Under the pieces are notes generated by a model that ran no database searches, had not been told where the DNA came from, and worked only from the letters and a program-made list of their open reading frames with translations. Shown here piece after piece: positions 7,014-13,550 of a DNA stretch of 14,261 bases. Position 1 is the stretch's first letter, and each line of letters begins with the position of its first letter. This stretch comes from JAVBKE01 sp031554215 (GTDB taxonomy: Bacteria > Bacillota > Bacilli > JARBTR01). A program made the translations under genes and the position numbers. Where the stretch lies: positions 1 through 14,261 of the forward strand of contig JAVBKF010000234.1 in the NCBI GenBank assembly GCA_031554215.1, read 5' to 3'.

Positions 7014-8492
7014 TTACAGGATAATTGCGATTAGACCGCCAGATCCTTCGTTAATGATTCGCTCTAATGTTTCTTTTAGTTTGTAACGTGCATTTTCAGG
7101 CATTAAGCTTAGTTTAGCTTGGATACCTTCACGAACAATTGATGATAGGCTTCTACCAAAAATGTCTGAACTCCAAATGCTGAGTGGGTTGTCCTCGAAA
7201 TCTTGCATCAAGTAACGGACAAGCTCTTCGCTTTGCTTTTCTGTTCCAATAATCGGTGCAAATTCAGACTCTACGTCCACTTTGATCATATGGATGGAAG
7301 GCGCTACTGCTTTCAATCTAACGCCATAGCGTGCCCCTTGACGTATGATTTCAGGCTCGTCAAGGCTCATATCTTGTAGCGATGGTGCCGCTACCCCATA
7401 TCCAGTCTGTTTCACCATTTTAAGCGCATCTGCAACAAGGTCGTATTCTGCTTTAGCAGATGAATACTCTTGCATAATTTCCAATAGATGATCTTTCCCG
7501 CGAATTTCTACGCCAACAATTTCTTTCAGTACTGTATCGTACAGGTCTTCTGGTGCATAGAGGTCAATTTCTGCTACCCCTTGCCCCATTTCAACCGTAG
7601 CAAGTCTTGCTGAGTCAATGAAATCATACTCCTCGAAACCTTGCACGAGGCGATCAACATCACGTAATCGTTTGATGTCTTGCACAGAATGAGCCACTGC
7701 TTCGTGGAAATTCTGTCGCAACCAGTGGTCCTCTTTTAGCACCATAATCCAGTTTGGTAGGTTAACATTTACTTCAAGTACTGGAAACTCGTAAAGCGCT
7801 TCGCGGAGTACATGTGTCACATCGCTCTCACGCATTGTTTCAACATTCAGGGCTAGTACAGGAATATCATACTTCCCTTGTAAATGCTGCCTTAATTTCT
7901 CTGTCTCAGCGTGCTCAGGGTTGATTGTATTGACGACCATAATAAACGGCTTGCCAACTTCTTTCAGTTCGTTGACAACACGCTCTTCGGCATCAACATA
8001 ATCCTTACGAGCGATCTCACCAATCGTGCCATCAGTCGTCACAACAACACCAATCGTTGAATGGTCTTGAATCACTTTTCTAGTGCCTATCTCGGCTGCC
8101 TCATGAAAAGGGATTGCATCTTCATACCAAGGCGTCTGGATCATGCGTGGTCCATTTTCATCTTCATACCCTTTCGCACCTGGGACAGTGTAACCAACGC
8201 AATCGACAAGGCGAATGTTGACTTCGAGTCCCTCCTCAACTTGTACCTGCACTGCTTGGTTCGGTACAAATTTCGGCTCAGTTGTCATGATTGTTTTCCC
8301 AGCTGCACTTTGTGGTAGCTCGTCAATCGCGCGAATCCGGTCCGATTCGTTTGTCATGTTTGGCAACACCAGTTGCTCCATGAATTTCTTAATAAAAGTT
8401 GACTTCCCTGTGCGTACTGCTCCCACTACGCCTAAATAGATGTCGCCGCCAGTTCTTTCTGCAATGTCTCGAAAAACATTTATTTTTTCCAA
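7014..8492 (-). CDS. spoIVA: stage IV sporulation protein A (spore-coat ATPase)
   Basis: SpoIVA polymerises with ATP hydrolysis on the outer forespore membrane, anchored by SpoVM, and forms the basement layer of the spore coat; it is made in the mother cell. The 492 residues equal the B. subtilis length. The N-terminal TRAFAC-type NTPase region shows Walker A GAVRTGKS (24-31, K30), the sensor threonines T70-T71 and Walker B D97 in RLVDCVGY (94-101), all positions known to matter in B. subtilis. The C-terminal end is near identical to the homologue as I remember it. The start is TTG (8490-8492) with AGGAGGGG 8 nt upstream. A sigma-E-type promoter precedes it and a strong terminator follows, so it is a single-gene unit. 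It marks the organism as an endospore former. Confidence 0.98.
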   Translation of the reverse strand: MEKINVFRDIAERTGGDIYLGVVGAVRTGKSTFIKKFMEQLVLPNMTNESDRIRAIDELPQSAAGKTIMTTEPKFVPNQAVQVQVEEGLEVNIRLVDCVGYTVPGAKGYEDENGPRMIQTPWYEDAIPFHEAAEIGTRKVIQDHSTIGVVVTTDGTIGEIARKDYVDAEERVVNELKEVGKPFIMVVNTINPEHAETEKLRQHLQGKYDIPVLALNVETMRESDVTHVLREALYEFPVLEVNVNLPNWIMVLKEDHWLRQNFHEAVAHSVQDIKRLRDVDRLVQGFEEYDFIDSARLATVEMGQGVAEIDLYAPEDLYDTVLKEIVGVEIRGKDHLLEIMQEYSSAKAEYDLVADALKMVKQTGYGVAAPSLQDMSLDEPEIIRQGARYGVRLKAVAPSIHMIKVDVESEFAPIIGTEKQSEELVRYLMQDFEDNPLSIWSSDIFGRSLSSIVREGIQAKLSLMPENARYKLKETLERIINEGSGGLIAIIL

Positions 8493-8590
8493 GAGATTCC
8501 CCTCCTGCTCTAGGTGCTAAGATAATCCGAATACCTACTGAACACTTCACATAAATACTCGTTCCCCGCCCGATTTCTGCTCTTTAAACC

Positions 8591-8618
8591 TTGGACAATT
8601 TAATCTATGACATTGTCC
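8591..8618. promoter_or_regulatory. SpoIIID-like palindrome around the spoIVA -10
   Basis: GGACAAT (8593-8599) and ATTGTCC (8612-8618) are perfect 7-bp arms around a 12-bp centre holding the -10 element. The plus-strand TTGGACAATT (8591-8600) fits all ten positions of the SpoIIID consensus WWRRACARNY; the minus-strand arm fits nine. Confidence 0.5.
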
Positions 8619-8631
8619 TATCTATTTATGA
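8602..8631 (-). promoter_or_regulatory. sigma-E-type mother-cell promoter of spoIVA
   Basis: Minus-strand TCATAAA (8625-8631; consensus like TCATATT), a 15-nt spacer and CATAGATT (8602-8609; consensus CATACAnT, 6 of 7 defined positions). Spacing suits sigma-E and the target is a known sigma-E gene in B. subtilis. It leaves a leader of about 100 nt. A weaker AAATATT/CATAAATA pair lies just upstream. Confidence 0.65.
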
Positions 8632-8689
8632 CTTTTATTTATAAAATATTTTCAGATAAGCTGAATTTCAATCATTTATTTCGTCAAGT

Positions 8690-8737
8690 AAAAAAGGAAA
8701 GGCATCTACGCTTGTGAATAATCATGAGCCTTTTTCC
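8690..8737 (-). terminator. probable terminator of gpsA
   Basis: Minus-strand GGAAAAAGGC (8728-8737) pairs with GCCTTTCC (8696-8703), with two bulged bases and a loop of about 24 nt, followed by six U (8690-8695). The long loop lowers confidence. The 318 bases between gpsA and spoIVA otherwise hold only the spoIVA control region; yphE and yphF, found here in B. subtilis, are absent. Confidence 0.5.
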
Positions 8738-8810
8738 CAGCACACAAAAAAACGCAAACAGTCAACCTCGAAACTGAGGGACTGCATGCGTGATGCGATA
8801 GCCATATTCT

Positions 8811-9845
8811 TTACTGCTTATCAAACAACTCAAATAAATTCCCTAGTTCATGCTTCTTCGTCCGGTTCATTAGTTGTTCCGTTGCTGCACGTACATCAAG
8901 ACCATTGAAGAGCAAATCATATAATGTTGAAGTGATCGGCATTTCTATTTCATACTTCTGTGCAAGCTGATAAGCGGCTTTAGTGGTCCGAACACCTTCA
9001 ACAACCATCCCCATATTTTCTAACACTTCATCAAGGCTCTTACCCTGACCAAGAGCATATCCGCAACGCCAGTTACGTGAGTGGACACTTGTACAGGTGA
9101 CAATCAGGTCACCAAGACCTGTAAGCCCAAGGAACGTATATGGATTTGCACCCATTTTCACCCCTAAACAGGTGATTTCTGATAGTCCTCTTGTCATCAG
9201 CGCCGCTTTTGCATTGTCGCCATAACCGAGTCCAGAAACGATGCCTGTTCCAATTGCGATGATATTCTTGAGCGCACCAGCCAGTTCCACCCCAACGACG
9301 TCTTGGTTCGTATAAACGCGGAAATATTGATTACTGAATGTTTCTTGGACAAGTTCTGCTGCTGCAACATTCACTGATGTCGCACAAATCGTGGTAATCA
9401 TTCGTTTACTCACTTCTTCAGCGTGACTAGGTCCAGAAAGAACAATTAGATTTTTCATCGCTGTAGGTGATAAATTTGCTTCAATGATCTCAGAAATACG
9501 AAGCAAAGAGTCTGGCTCAATTCCTTTACTGACATGAATCACATCCACTGGCCTTTTGACAGCTGCATTTACCTGCTCAGCAACGCTTGGAATCGCTTTT
9601 GTTGGCACAGCAAAAACAATCATATCAACATCATCGAGTGCCCTCGTGAGGTCAGTATAACCCACTATTGTCTCAGGCAGCGTCACGCCCTCCGGTAAAA
9701 AATCGCTATTCGTATGCGTATGGTTAATCTCGTTAATATGCTTCTCAACAATTCCCCAAATACGCACGTCGTGCTGATTATCTGCAAGTACCATTGCCAG
9801 TGCTGTTCCCCATGATCCTGATCCTAGAATTGCAACTTTTTTCAT
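8811..9845 (-). CDS. gpsA: NAD(P)H glycerol-3-phosphate dehydrogenase GpsA
   Basis: GpsA reduces dihydroxyacetone phosphate to sn-glycerol 3-phosphate, the backbone for membrane phospholipids and lipoteichoic acid. The 344-residue protein has the Rossmann motif GSGSWGTALA (8-17), SKGIEPDS (106-113), GPSHAEE (138-144), catalytic K193 in ELAGALKNIIAIG, GLGYGDNAKAAL (205-216), GLTGLGDL (240-247) and TSVHSRNWRCG (252-262). The frame is open for 38 codons upstream, but the ATG at 9843-9845 has AAGGGAG 8 nt before it and matches the family start; the upstream codons would cover a terminator hairpin. It follows der as in B. subtilis, but a MITE-like element and a hairpin separate them. Confidence 0.97.
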   Translation of the reverse strand: MKKVAILGSGSWGTALAMVLADNQHDVRIWGIVEKHINEINHTHTNSDFLPEGVTLPETIVGYTDLTRALDDVDMIVFAVPTKAIPSVAEQVNAAVKRPVDVIHVSKGIEPDSLLRISEIIEANLSPTAMKNLIVLSGPSHAEEVSKRMITTICATSVNVAAAELVQETFSNQYFRVYTNQDVVGVELAGALKNIIAIGTGIVSGLGYGDNAKAALMTRGLSEITCLGVKMGANPYTFLGLTGLGDLIVTCTSVHSRNWRCGYALGQGKSLDEVLENMGMVVEGVRTTKAAYQLAQKYEIEMPITSTLYDLLFNGLDVRAATEQLMNRTKKHELGNLFELFDKQ

Positions 9846-9889
9846 CGTATATTCTCCCTTCATGATTCCCTTTTTAAAAACGCATTCGC

Positions 9890-9964
9890 AAAGAGTGGTA
9901 AAAAAAGCACTTTGGACGATGCCTTTCGAGTGAGCATTCCAAACTGCTTTCTCCACCACTCTTT
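9890..9964 (-). terminator. long terminator-type hairpin between der and gpsA
   Basis: Nested arms, all perfect: AAAGAGTGG/CCACTCTTT (9890-9898, 9956-9964), AAAGCA/TGCTTT (9904-9909, 9945-9950), TTTGGA/TCCAAA (9911-9916, 9938-9943) and ATGC/GCAT (9919-9922, 9934-9937). On the minus strand the inner stem runs straight into seven U (9900-9906). It may be the terminator of der, displaced from it by the element at 10023-10323, or a gpsA leader attenuator. Confidence 0.75.
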
Positions 9965-9989
9965 AACCTGTAAATCAATCAAAAAGGTG

Positions 9990-10018
9990 CGTATATCTCG
10001 CCCATATAGATCAATCAA
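9990..10018 (-). promoter_or_regulatory. candidate promoter upstream of the gpsA hairpin
   Basis: Minus-strand TTGATT (10013-10018), a 17-nt spacer and TATACG (9990-9995). Each hexamer is 4 of 6. It abuts the inner edge of the MITE-like element. No promoter of usual spacing fits between the hairpin and the gpsA ribosome-binding site. Confidence 0.35.
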
Positions 10019-10022
10019 TACC

Positions 10023-10323
10023 CTAGGGTGTGCCTGAAAAAGCTTTATGAAGAATTTTCCGCTGTACTTAATCTTAGCAGTACGTTGTTGCTAAGCTTCT
10101 CTAGGGCGATGTGCTGTCCCTTCTGTTTGCTAAATCGAAGATTTAGAAGGCAGGCGACAAATACGCTCGATATTTGCGATGTTCCCACGATACGAAAATC
10201 TGCATCGCAGAAGCAAGTAGCGTGTATGTCAAAACAGTCTGAAACAACTGTTGATGGTTCTTCCGCGCTAATCAAATTTTTCTTCTCAAAACTCTTTCAT
10301 AAATCTTGCTCAGACATACCTAG
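10023..10323 (-). mobile_element. MITE-like element E1 (301 bp, no transposase)
   Basis: Bounded by CTAG on both sides (10023-10026, 10320-10323), with imperfect terminal inverted repeats (GGTGTGCCTGA against GTATGTCTGA, then AAG-TTTATGAA-like subterminal sequence). Its reverse complement aligns over most of its length with the element at 11733-12154. It holds the palindrome CTAAATC-GAA-GATTTAG (10130-10146). Short open frames cross it on both strands but none resembles a transposase, so it would have to be mobilised in trans. Strand is arbitrary, set opposite to E2. It lies between the der stop and gpsA. Confidence 0.75.
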
Positions 10324-10369
10324 TAAACCTGTCCAAATCAATTATACAGAAAATTGCTTCAAACCTAAA

Positions 10370-11680
10370 CTATTTACGCTCTCTTGTAAAGAATTTAAGT
10401 GGTGTACCTTCAAACCCAAACGCATCACGTACCCGGTTCTCTAAAAACCGTTCATACGAAAAGTGCATCAATTCTGGATCATTGACAAAAACAGCAAATG
10501 AAGGTGGCTTGATTGCCACTTGTGTCACATAGTACAGTCTCAGCCTTTTTCCATTATGCGTTGGCGTTGGATTCATCGCTACAGCATCACTAATCACATC
10601 ATTTAAAACATTTGTTTGAACCCGCTTCGCATGATTTTCACATGCCATGTCAATCATTGGCATCAGGGTATGAATTCGCTTAGTTGTCAGTGCCGATAGA
10701 AAAACAATCGGTGCATAATCCAAGAATTGAAACTCATTACGCACTTTTTCCTCAAAGGTTTTCATCGTGCGTTCATCTTTCTCAACAGCATCCCATTTGT
10801 TGACAACAATCACAACTGCACGACCCGCTTCATGGGCATAACCAGCTATTTTTTTATCCTGCTCAATAATCCCTGTCTCACCATCTAGCACAACAAGAAC
10901 TACATCCGAGCGATCAAGTGCGCTTAAAGCCCGAAGAACACTGTATTTCTCCGTATTCTCATACACTTTGCCTTTTTTCCGCATACCTGCCGTATCAATA
11001 ATGACATATTTATGACCATTACAAGTATACATTGAGTCAACCGCATCTCTTGTTGTACCAGCAATGCTACTTACGATGACGCGTTCCTCGCCTAAAATAG
11101 CGTTGACTAATGAGGACTTACCTACATTTGGTCTACCTACCAAACTGAACTTCGTCACATCATCTTCATAATCATTTACAGAATAGTTGCCAAAATGTTC
11201 AACAACCGCATCTAGCAAATCACCAAGACCGATTCCATGAGCACCCGAAATCGGAAATGGTTCTCCGAAGCCAAGTGAATAAAAATCATAGATCAAATCA
11301 CGCATCTCAAAGTTATCGATCTTATTAACAGCAAGAACAACTGGCTTCTTTGAACGGAATAGCAATTTAGCCACTTCCTCATCCGCGGCCGTTACCCCTT
11401 CTCTTCCTGAGGCCATAAAAACAATCACATCCGCCTCATCAATCGCAATTTCTGCTTGATAGCGAATCTGGCTTAGAAATGGCTCGTCGCCAATGTCAAT
11501 TCCACCTGTATCAATCAGGTTGAATTCATGATTGAGCCACTCGCCTGCCCCATAAATACGATCCCGAGTAACACCAGGTAAATCTTCAACAATCGAGACA
11601 CGTTCCCCAACAATACGATTAAAAATCGTTGACTTACCCACATTTGGGTGTCCAACGATTGCAACAACAGGTTTTGCCAT
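10370..11680 (-). CDS. der: ribosome-associated GTPase Der (EngA)
   Basis: Der is an essential GTPase with two tandem G domains that acts in 50S ribosomal subunit assembly. The 436-residue protein is family length. Domain 1: G1 GHPNVGKS (10-17), GVTRD (36-40), DTGG (57-60), NKID (119-122). Domain 2: G1 GRPNVGKS (182-189), GTTRD (208-212), DTAG (229-232), NKWD (294-297). A KH-like RNA-binding domain fills about 350-436. H11 replaces the arginine usual in the first GRPNVGKS, a mild variation. The ATG at 11678-11680 has AGGAG 9 nt upstream. Related MITE-like elements lie 46 bp beyond its stop and 52 bp before its start, and a terminator-type hairpin sits just before its ribosome-binding site. 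Confidence 0.98.
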   Translation of the reverse strand: MAKPVVAIVGHPNVGKSTIFNRIVGERVSIVEDLPGVTRDRIYGAGEWLNHEFNLIDTGGIDIGDEPFLSQIRYQAEIAIDEADVIVFMASGREGVTAADEEVAKLLFRSKKPVVLAVNKIDNFEMRDLIYDFYSLGFGEPFPISGAHGIGLGDLLDAVVEHFGNYSVNDYEDDVTKFSLVGRPNVGKSSLVNAILGEERVIVSSIAGTTRDAVDSMYTCNGHKYVIIDTAGMRKKGKVYENTEKYSVLRALSALDRSDVVLVVLDGETGIIEQDKKIAGYAHEAGRAVVIVVNKWDAVEKDERTMKTFEEKVRNEFQFLDYAPIVFLSALTTKRIHTLMPMIDMACENHAKRVQTNVLNDVISDAVAMNPTPTHNGKRLRLYYVTQVAIKPPSFAVFVNDPELMHFSYERFLENRVRDAFGFEGTPLKFFTRERK

Positions 11681-11700
11681 ATTTTTCAGCTCCTAACAAT

Positions 11701-11728
11701 AAAAAACACCCTCCCACTTGTGGAAGGT
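11701..11728 (-). terminator. terminator-type hairpin immediately upstream of der
   Basis: Minus-strand CCTTCCA-CAAG-TGGGAGG (one G-U pair), then GTG and a run of six U (11701-11706). The U-run ends only 6 nt before the der AGGAG (11690-11694), so no promoter fits between. It acts either as terminator for the upstream unit or as an attenuator of der. Confidence 0.75.
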
Positions 11729-11732
11729 TTTA

Positions 11733-12154
11733 CTAGGGTGTGTCTGAACAAGATTTATGAAAGGGTTTGACAAGAATTTTTCGATTAGTGCGGAAAGCCA
11801 TCAACAGTTGCTTCACTATCGTTTCAGACCGTTTTGACATACACGCTACTTCCTAATCTGCGATACAGATTAGCGTATCGTAGAAAAATCAAAATTACCC
11901 GTGAATATTTGCCGCTTGCGTTCTAAATCTTCGATTTAGCAAACAGAAGGGACAGCACACCTCGCCCTAGCAAAGCTTAGCAACAACGTACTGCTGCCGT
12001 TCTGTTCTAAATCGAAGATTTAGCAAACAGAAGGGACAGCACACATCGCCCTAGCAAAGCTTAGCAACAACGTACTGCTAAGACTTTTTTAGGGCAAAGC
12101 ACAGTGGAAAATTCTTCATATAGCTTTCTTAAATCTTCTTCAGACACACCCTAG
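11733..12154 (+). mobile_element. MITE-like element E2 (422 bp, no transposase)
   Basis: Flanked by CTAG (11733-11736, 12151-12154) with perfect terminal inverted repeats GGTGTGTCTGAA / TTCAGACACACC and related subterminal sequence (AAGATTTATGAA). It is a longer copy of E1 in the opposite orientation; shared blocks include CATCAACAGTTG, TTTTGACATACACGCTACTT, CAAACAGAAGGGACAGCACA and AACAACGTACTGCTAAGA. The extra length is mainly an internal tandem duplication. No transposase is encoded. CTAG may be a target-site duplication, as in some IS5-type insertions, but the parent family cannot be named from this window. It sits in the der leader. Confidence 0.8.
11921..12079 (+). repeat. 84-bp-period tandem duplication inside E2
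   Basis: Two 75-bp units (11921-11995 and 12005-12079) differ at only four bases. Three are the loop of the palindrome CTAAATC-loop-GATTTAG (TTC in unit 1, GAA in unit 2), making the two palindromes exact reverse complements. The fourth is C to A at the CTCGCC/ATCGCC position. E1, read in the same orientation, has one unit with the TTC form. Confidence 0.85.
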
Positions 12155-12171
12155 GACATGCGTGCAAGTGC

Positions 12172-12277
12172 TTCGTAAATAATTTTGCATCATTTCGCAC
12201 AATTCACAGCGGAACCGTGACACATTGCGATCATAGACAATAAACAAGCGTGTGAATTGATGCAAAATTTTTACGAA
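12172..12277 (-). other. 106-nt inverted repeat in the der leader
   Basis: Outer arms TTCGTAA/TTACGAA, then ATTTTGCATC/GATGCAAAAT, then AATTCACA/TGTGAATT pair, with a 9-nt bulge on one side, around a central loop region of about 45 nt. It begins about 23 nt after the predicted transcription start on the minus strand. No U-run follows, so it is not a standard terminator. It matches no riboswitch, T-box or leader family that I recognise. It could instead be a tiny mobile element. The rest of 12155-12455 holds the promoter below and no gene. Confidence 0.55.
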
Positions 12278-12306
12278 TTACCTTTCCTAGGCACATCCCT
12301 TAGGTA

Positions 12307-12335
12307 ATCATATCAGAACAACTGACTTGTCACAA
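12307..12335 (-). promoter_or_regulatory. sigma-A promoter reading toward der
   Basis: Minus-strand TTGTGA (12330-12335), a 17-nt spacer and TATGAT (12307-12312; 5 of 6) with extended -10 TGA. It is one of the better promoters in the window. The start would be near 12300, giving der a leader of about 620 nt that includes the inverted repeat, E2 and the terminator-type hairpin. Confidence 0.6.
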
Positions 12336-12455
12336 TAGACAAATTTTTAACCGAATCAGCGAGGAGCGTTCCGATCATCGCTAGAGGATGTCGTCATCAT
12401 GACCAATCACGACCACAATACGGCAGATAGCTGCTGTTATTTTACTCGCACGATG

Positions 12456-12641
12456 TTAATGGCGAACAATCACATAGATTTCTTCTGTGACTTTGTGTGC
12501 AATCCCGTCGAGGATTGCCTCCAAATTAGCCGCAATTGTATTTAGTTCTTCAATGGACTCACAACGAATGAAGCATGTTCCCTGTACTTCTTTCGTAGTA
12601 GAAGCCGTCAATACTGCGAGAATACTTTTTTCAAAAGTCAT
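12456..12641 (-). CDS. small YIEGIA-partner protein (capping complex subunit for YIEGIA)
   Basis: A 61-residue soluble protein of mixed alpha/beta character with no signal peptide or membrane segment. It resembles the small family found beside YIEGIA genes and annotated as a capping complex subunit for YIEGIA; hallmarks are the middle stretch of the form leucine-E-A-I-x-x-G-I-A-H and the C-terminal YVIVRH. Its biochemical role is not known to me. The ATG at 12639-12641 was chosen because GAGGGA lies 7 nt upstream; an ATG six codons earlier (12659) has no ribosome-binding site. It lies 20 nt after the YIEGIA gene in the same operon. Family assignment rests on memory and on position. Confidence 0.75.
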   Translation of the reverse strand: MTFEKSILAVLTASTTKEVQGTCFIRCESIEELNTIAANLEAILDGIAHKVTEEIYVIVRH

Positions 12642-12661
12642 TCGGGTTCCCTCACTCATCG

Positions 12662-13534
12662 TTAATTTGTATCCGGATCTGGCATTTTGATCGCATTTTC
12701 TAACACTGGAACAGCGCCAATGACTTCAATTGCTCGTTGTGTGTTGCGAATCTGTGGCAGGATAAACACACCGATTCGACCGCCCTGTAAATCTCGTTTA
12801 ATGAGCGGCGATAAACTTGGCGTTCCAGAGTCCCGGTAAATCCCTAAAGCTACCGCTGTATCATGCAAAATGGCTTGCCTCTGTCCAAGATTGGCTAAGC
12901 TATGTCTCGTATTCACCGTCTTTGGTGATACCACAAAACCAAGTCCAAATTCGAGGACTTCTGCCTGCCGGTCTGGATGACCAATGTTCATCATATAAAC
13001 GTTATCCACATAGAGACCTGCCCCGATAAATTTAATCGGTGCGGCATGAATCTCACAAAGATCACGTAACTTGTGACCACTCATTAGTTTCCTACAAAGA
13101 GCTGCCATTGCTGCAACCGCGCCAATCGTTAGGTACCAATTACCGTAAATATAAACGGTTGTCGAAACGAGCGATGCAAAAATAACGAGGTAGTTACGGC
13201 TTTCAAAAGCAATCGCTATCCCTTCAATATAGGTTTTCCCGCGCGGAACCAGCTCAAAGCTATCAATTTGCAGTAACGTATTTCGCTCCATTGTCCGTAC
13301 ATCACGAAACTGCGTGGCTGCAAGCGTTAAGAAAGTGATCGCTGTATAATCTTTTAAGAGAATCGCTGGCATGAAAATAGCCCCGAGCCCCGCTGCAATC
13401 ACCCCGAGTGACACATGCACAATCTTCCCATGTAAATATGTGGGGTATTGCCGGTAATCGGTTCGCATCATTAATAAACGAATCACAACCCCGCACCCAA
13501 TGCCAAAGATAGTTGCTTGCGCATACAGTTCCAT
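12662..13534 (-). CDS. yphB: YIEGIA family membrane protein (YphB-like)
   Basis: A 290-residue protein containing the family-naming hexapeptide YIEGIA at residues 102-107. Hydrophobic segments near 4-22, 38-59, 62-74, 113-130 and 133-147 put the N-terminal half in the membrane. The C-terminal half (about 150-290) is soluble, with PIKFIGAGLYVDNVYMMNIG and GGRIGVFILPQIRN as distinctive stretches. The B. subtilis counterpart YphB (SeaA) has been linked to spore envelope formation; that link is from memory, and the molecular activity is unknown. The ATG at 13532-13534 follows a G-rich ribosome-binding site (AGGGGGGG) that grows directly out of the yphA stop codon. The frame stays open 21 codons upstream, but there it overlaps the yphA end. 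Confidence 0.85.
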   Translation of the reverse strand: MELYAQATIFGIGCGVVIRLLMMRTDYRQYPTYLHGKIVHVSLGVIAAGLGAIFMPAILLKDYTAITFLTLAATQFRDVRTMERNTLLQIDSFELVPRGKTYIEGIAIAFESRNYLVIFASLVSTTVYIYGNWYLTIGAVAAMAALCRKLMSGHKLRDLCEIHAAPIKFIGAGLYVDNVYMMNIGHPDRQAEVLEFGLGFVVSPKTVNTRHSLANLGQRQAILHDTAVALGIYRDSGTPSLSPLIKRDLQGGRIGVFILPQIRNTQRAIEVIGAVPVLENAIKMPDPDTN

Positions 13535-13550
13535 GACACGACCGCCCCCC

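Noticed and set aside
10028..10444. A 138-codon plus-strand open frame (and a 76-codon minus-strand frame, 10045-10275) through E1
   Set aside because: The plus-strand frame runs antisense into the der 3' end, neither resembles a transposase, and the same sequence in E2 does not keep these frames. They are by-products of the repeat.
10023..12154. E1-der-E2 as a known composite transposon
   Set aside because: Neither element encodes a transposase, and der is the conserved core gene in its normal syntenic position and orientation, so it has not been brought in.
12172..12277. The inverted repeat as a T-box leader
   Set aside because: It contains GGTTCC but not the conserved T-box AGGGTGGNACCGCG core, specifier loop or adjacent terminator.
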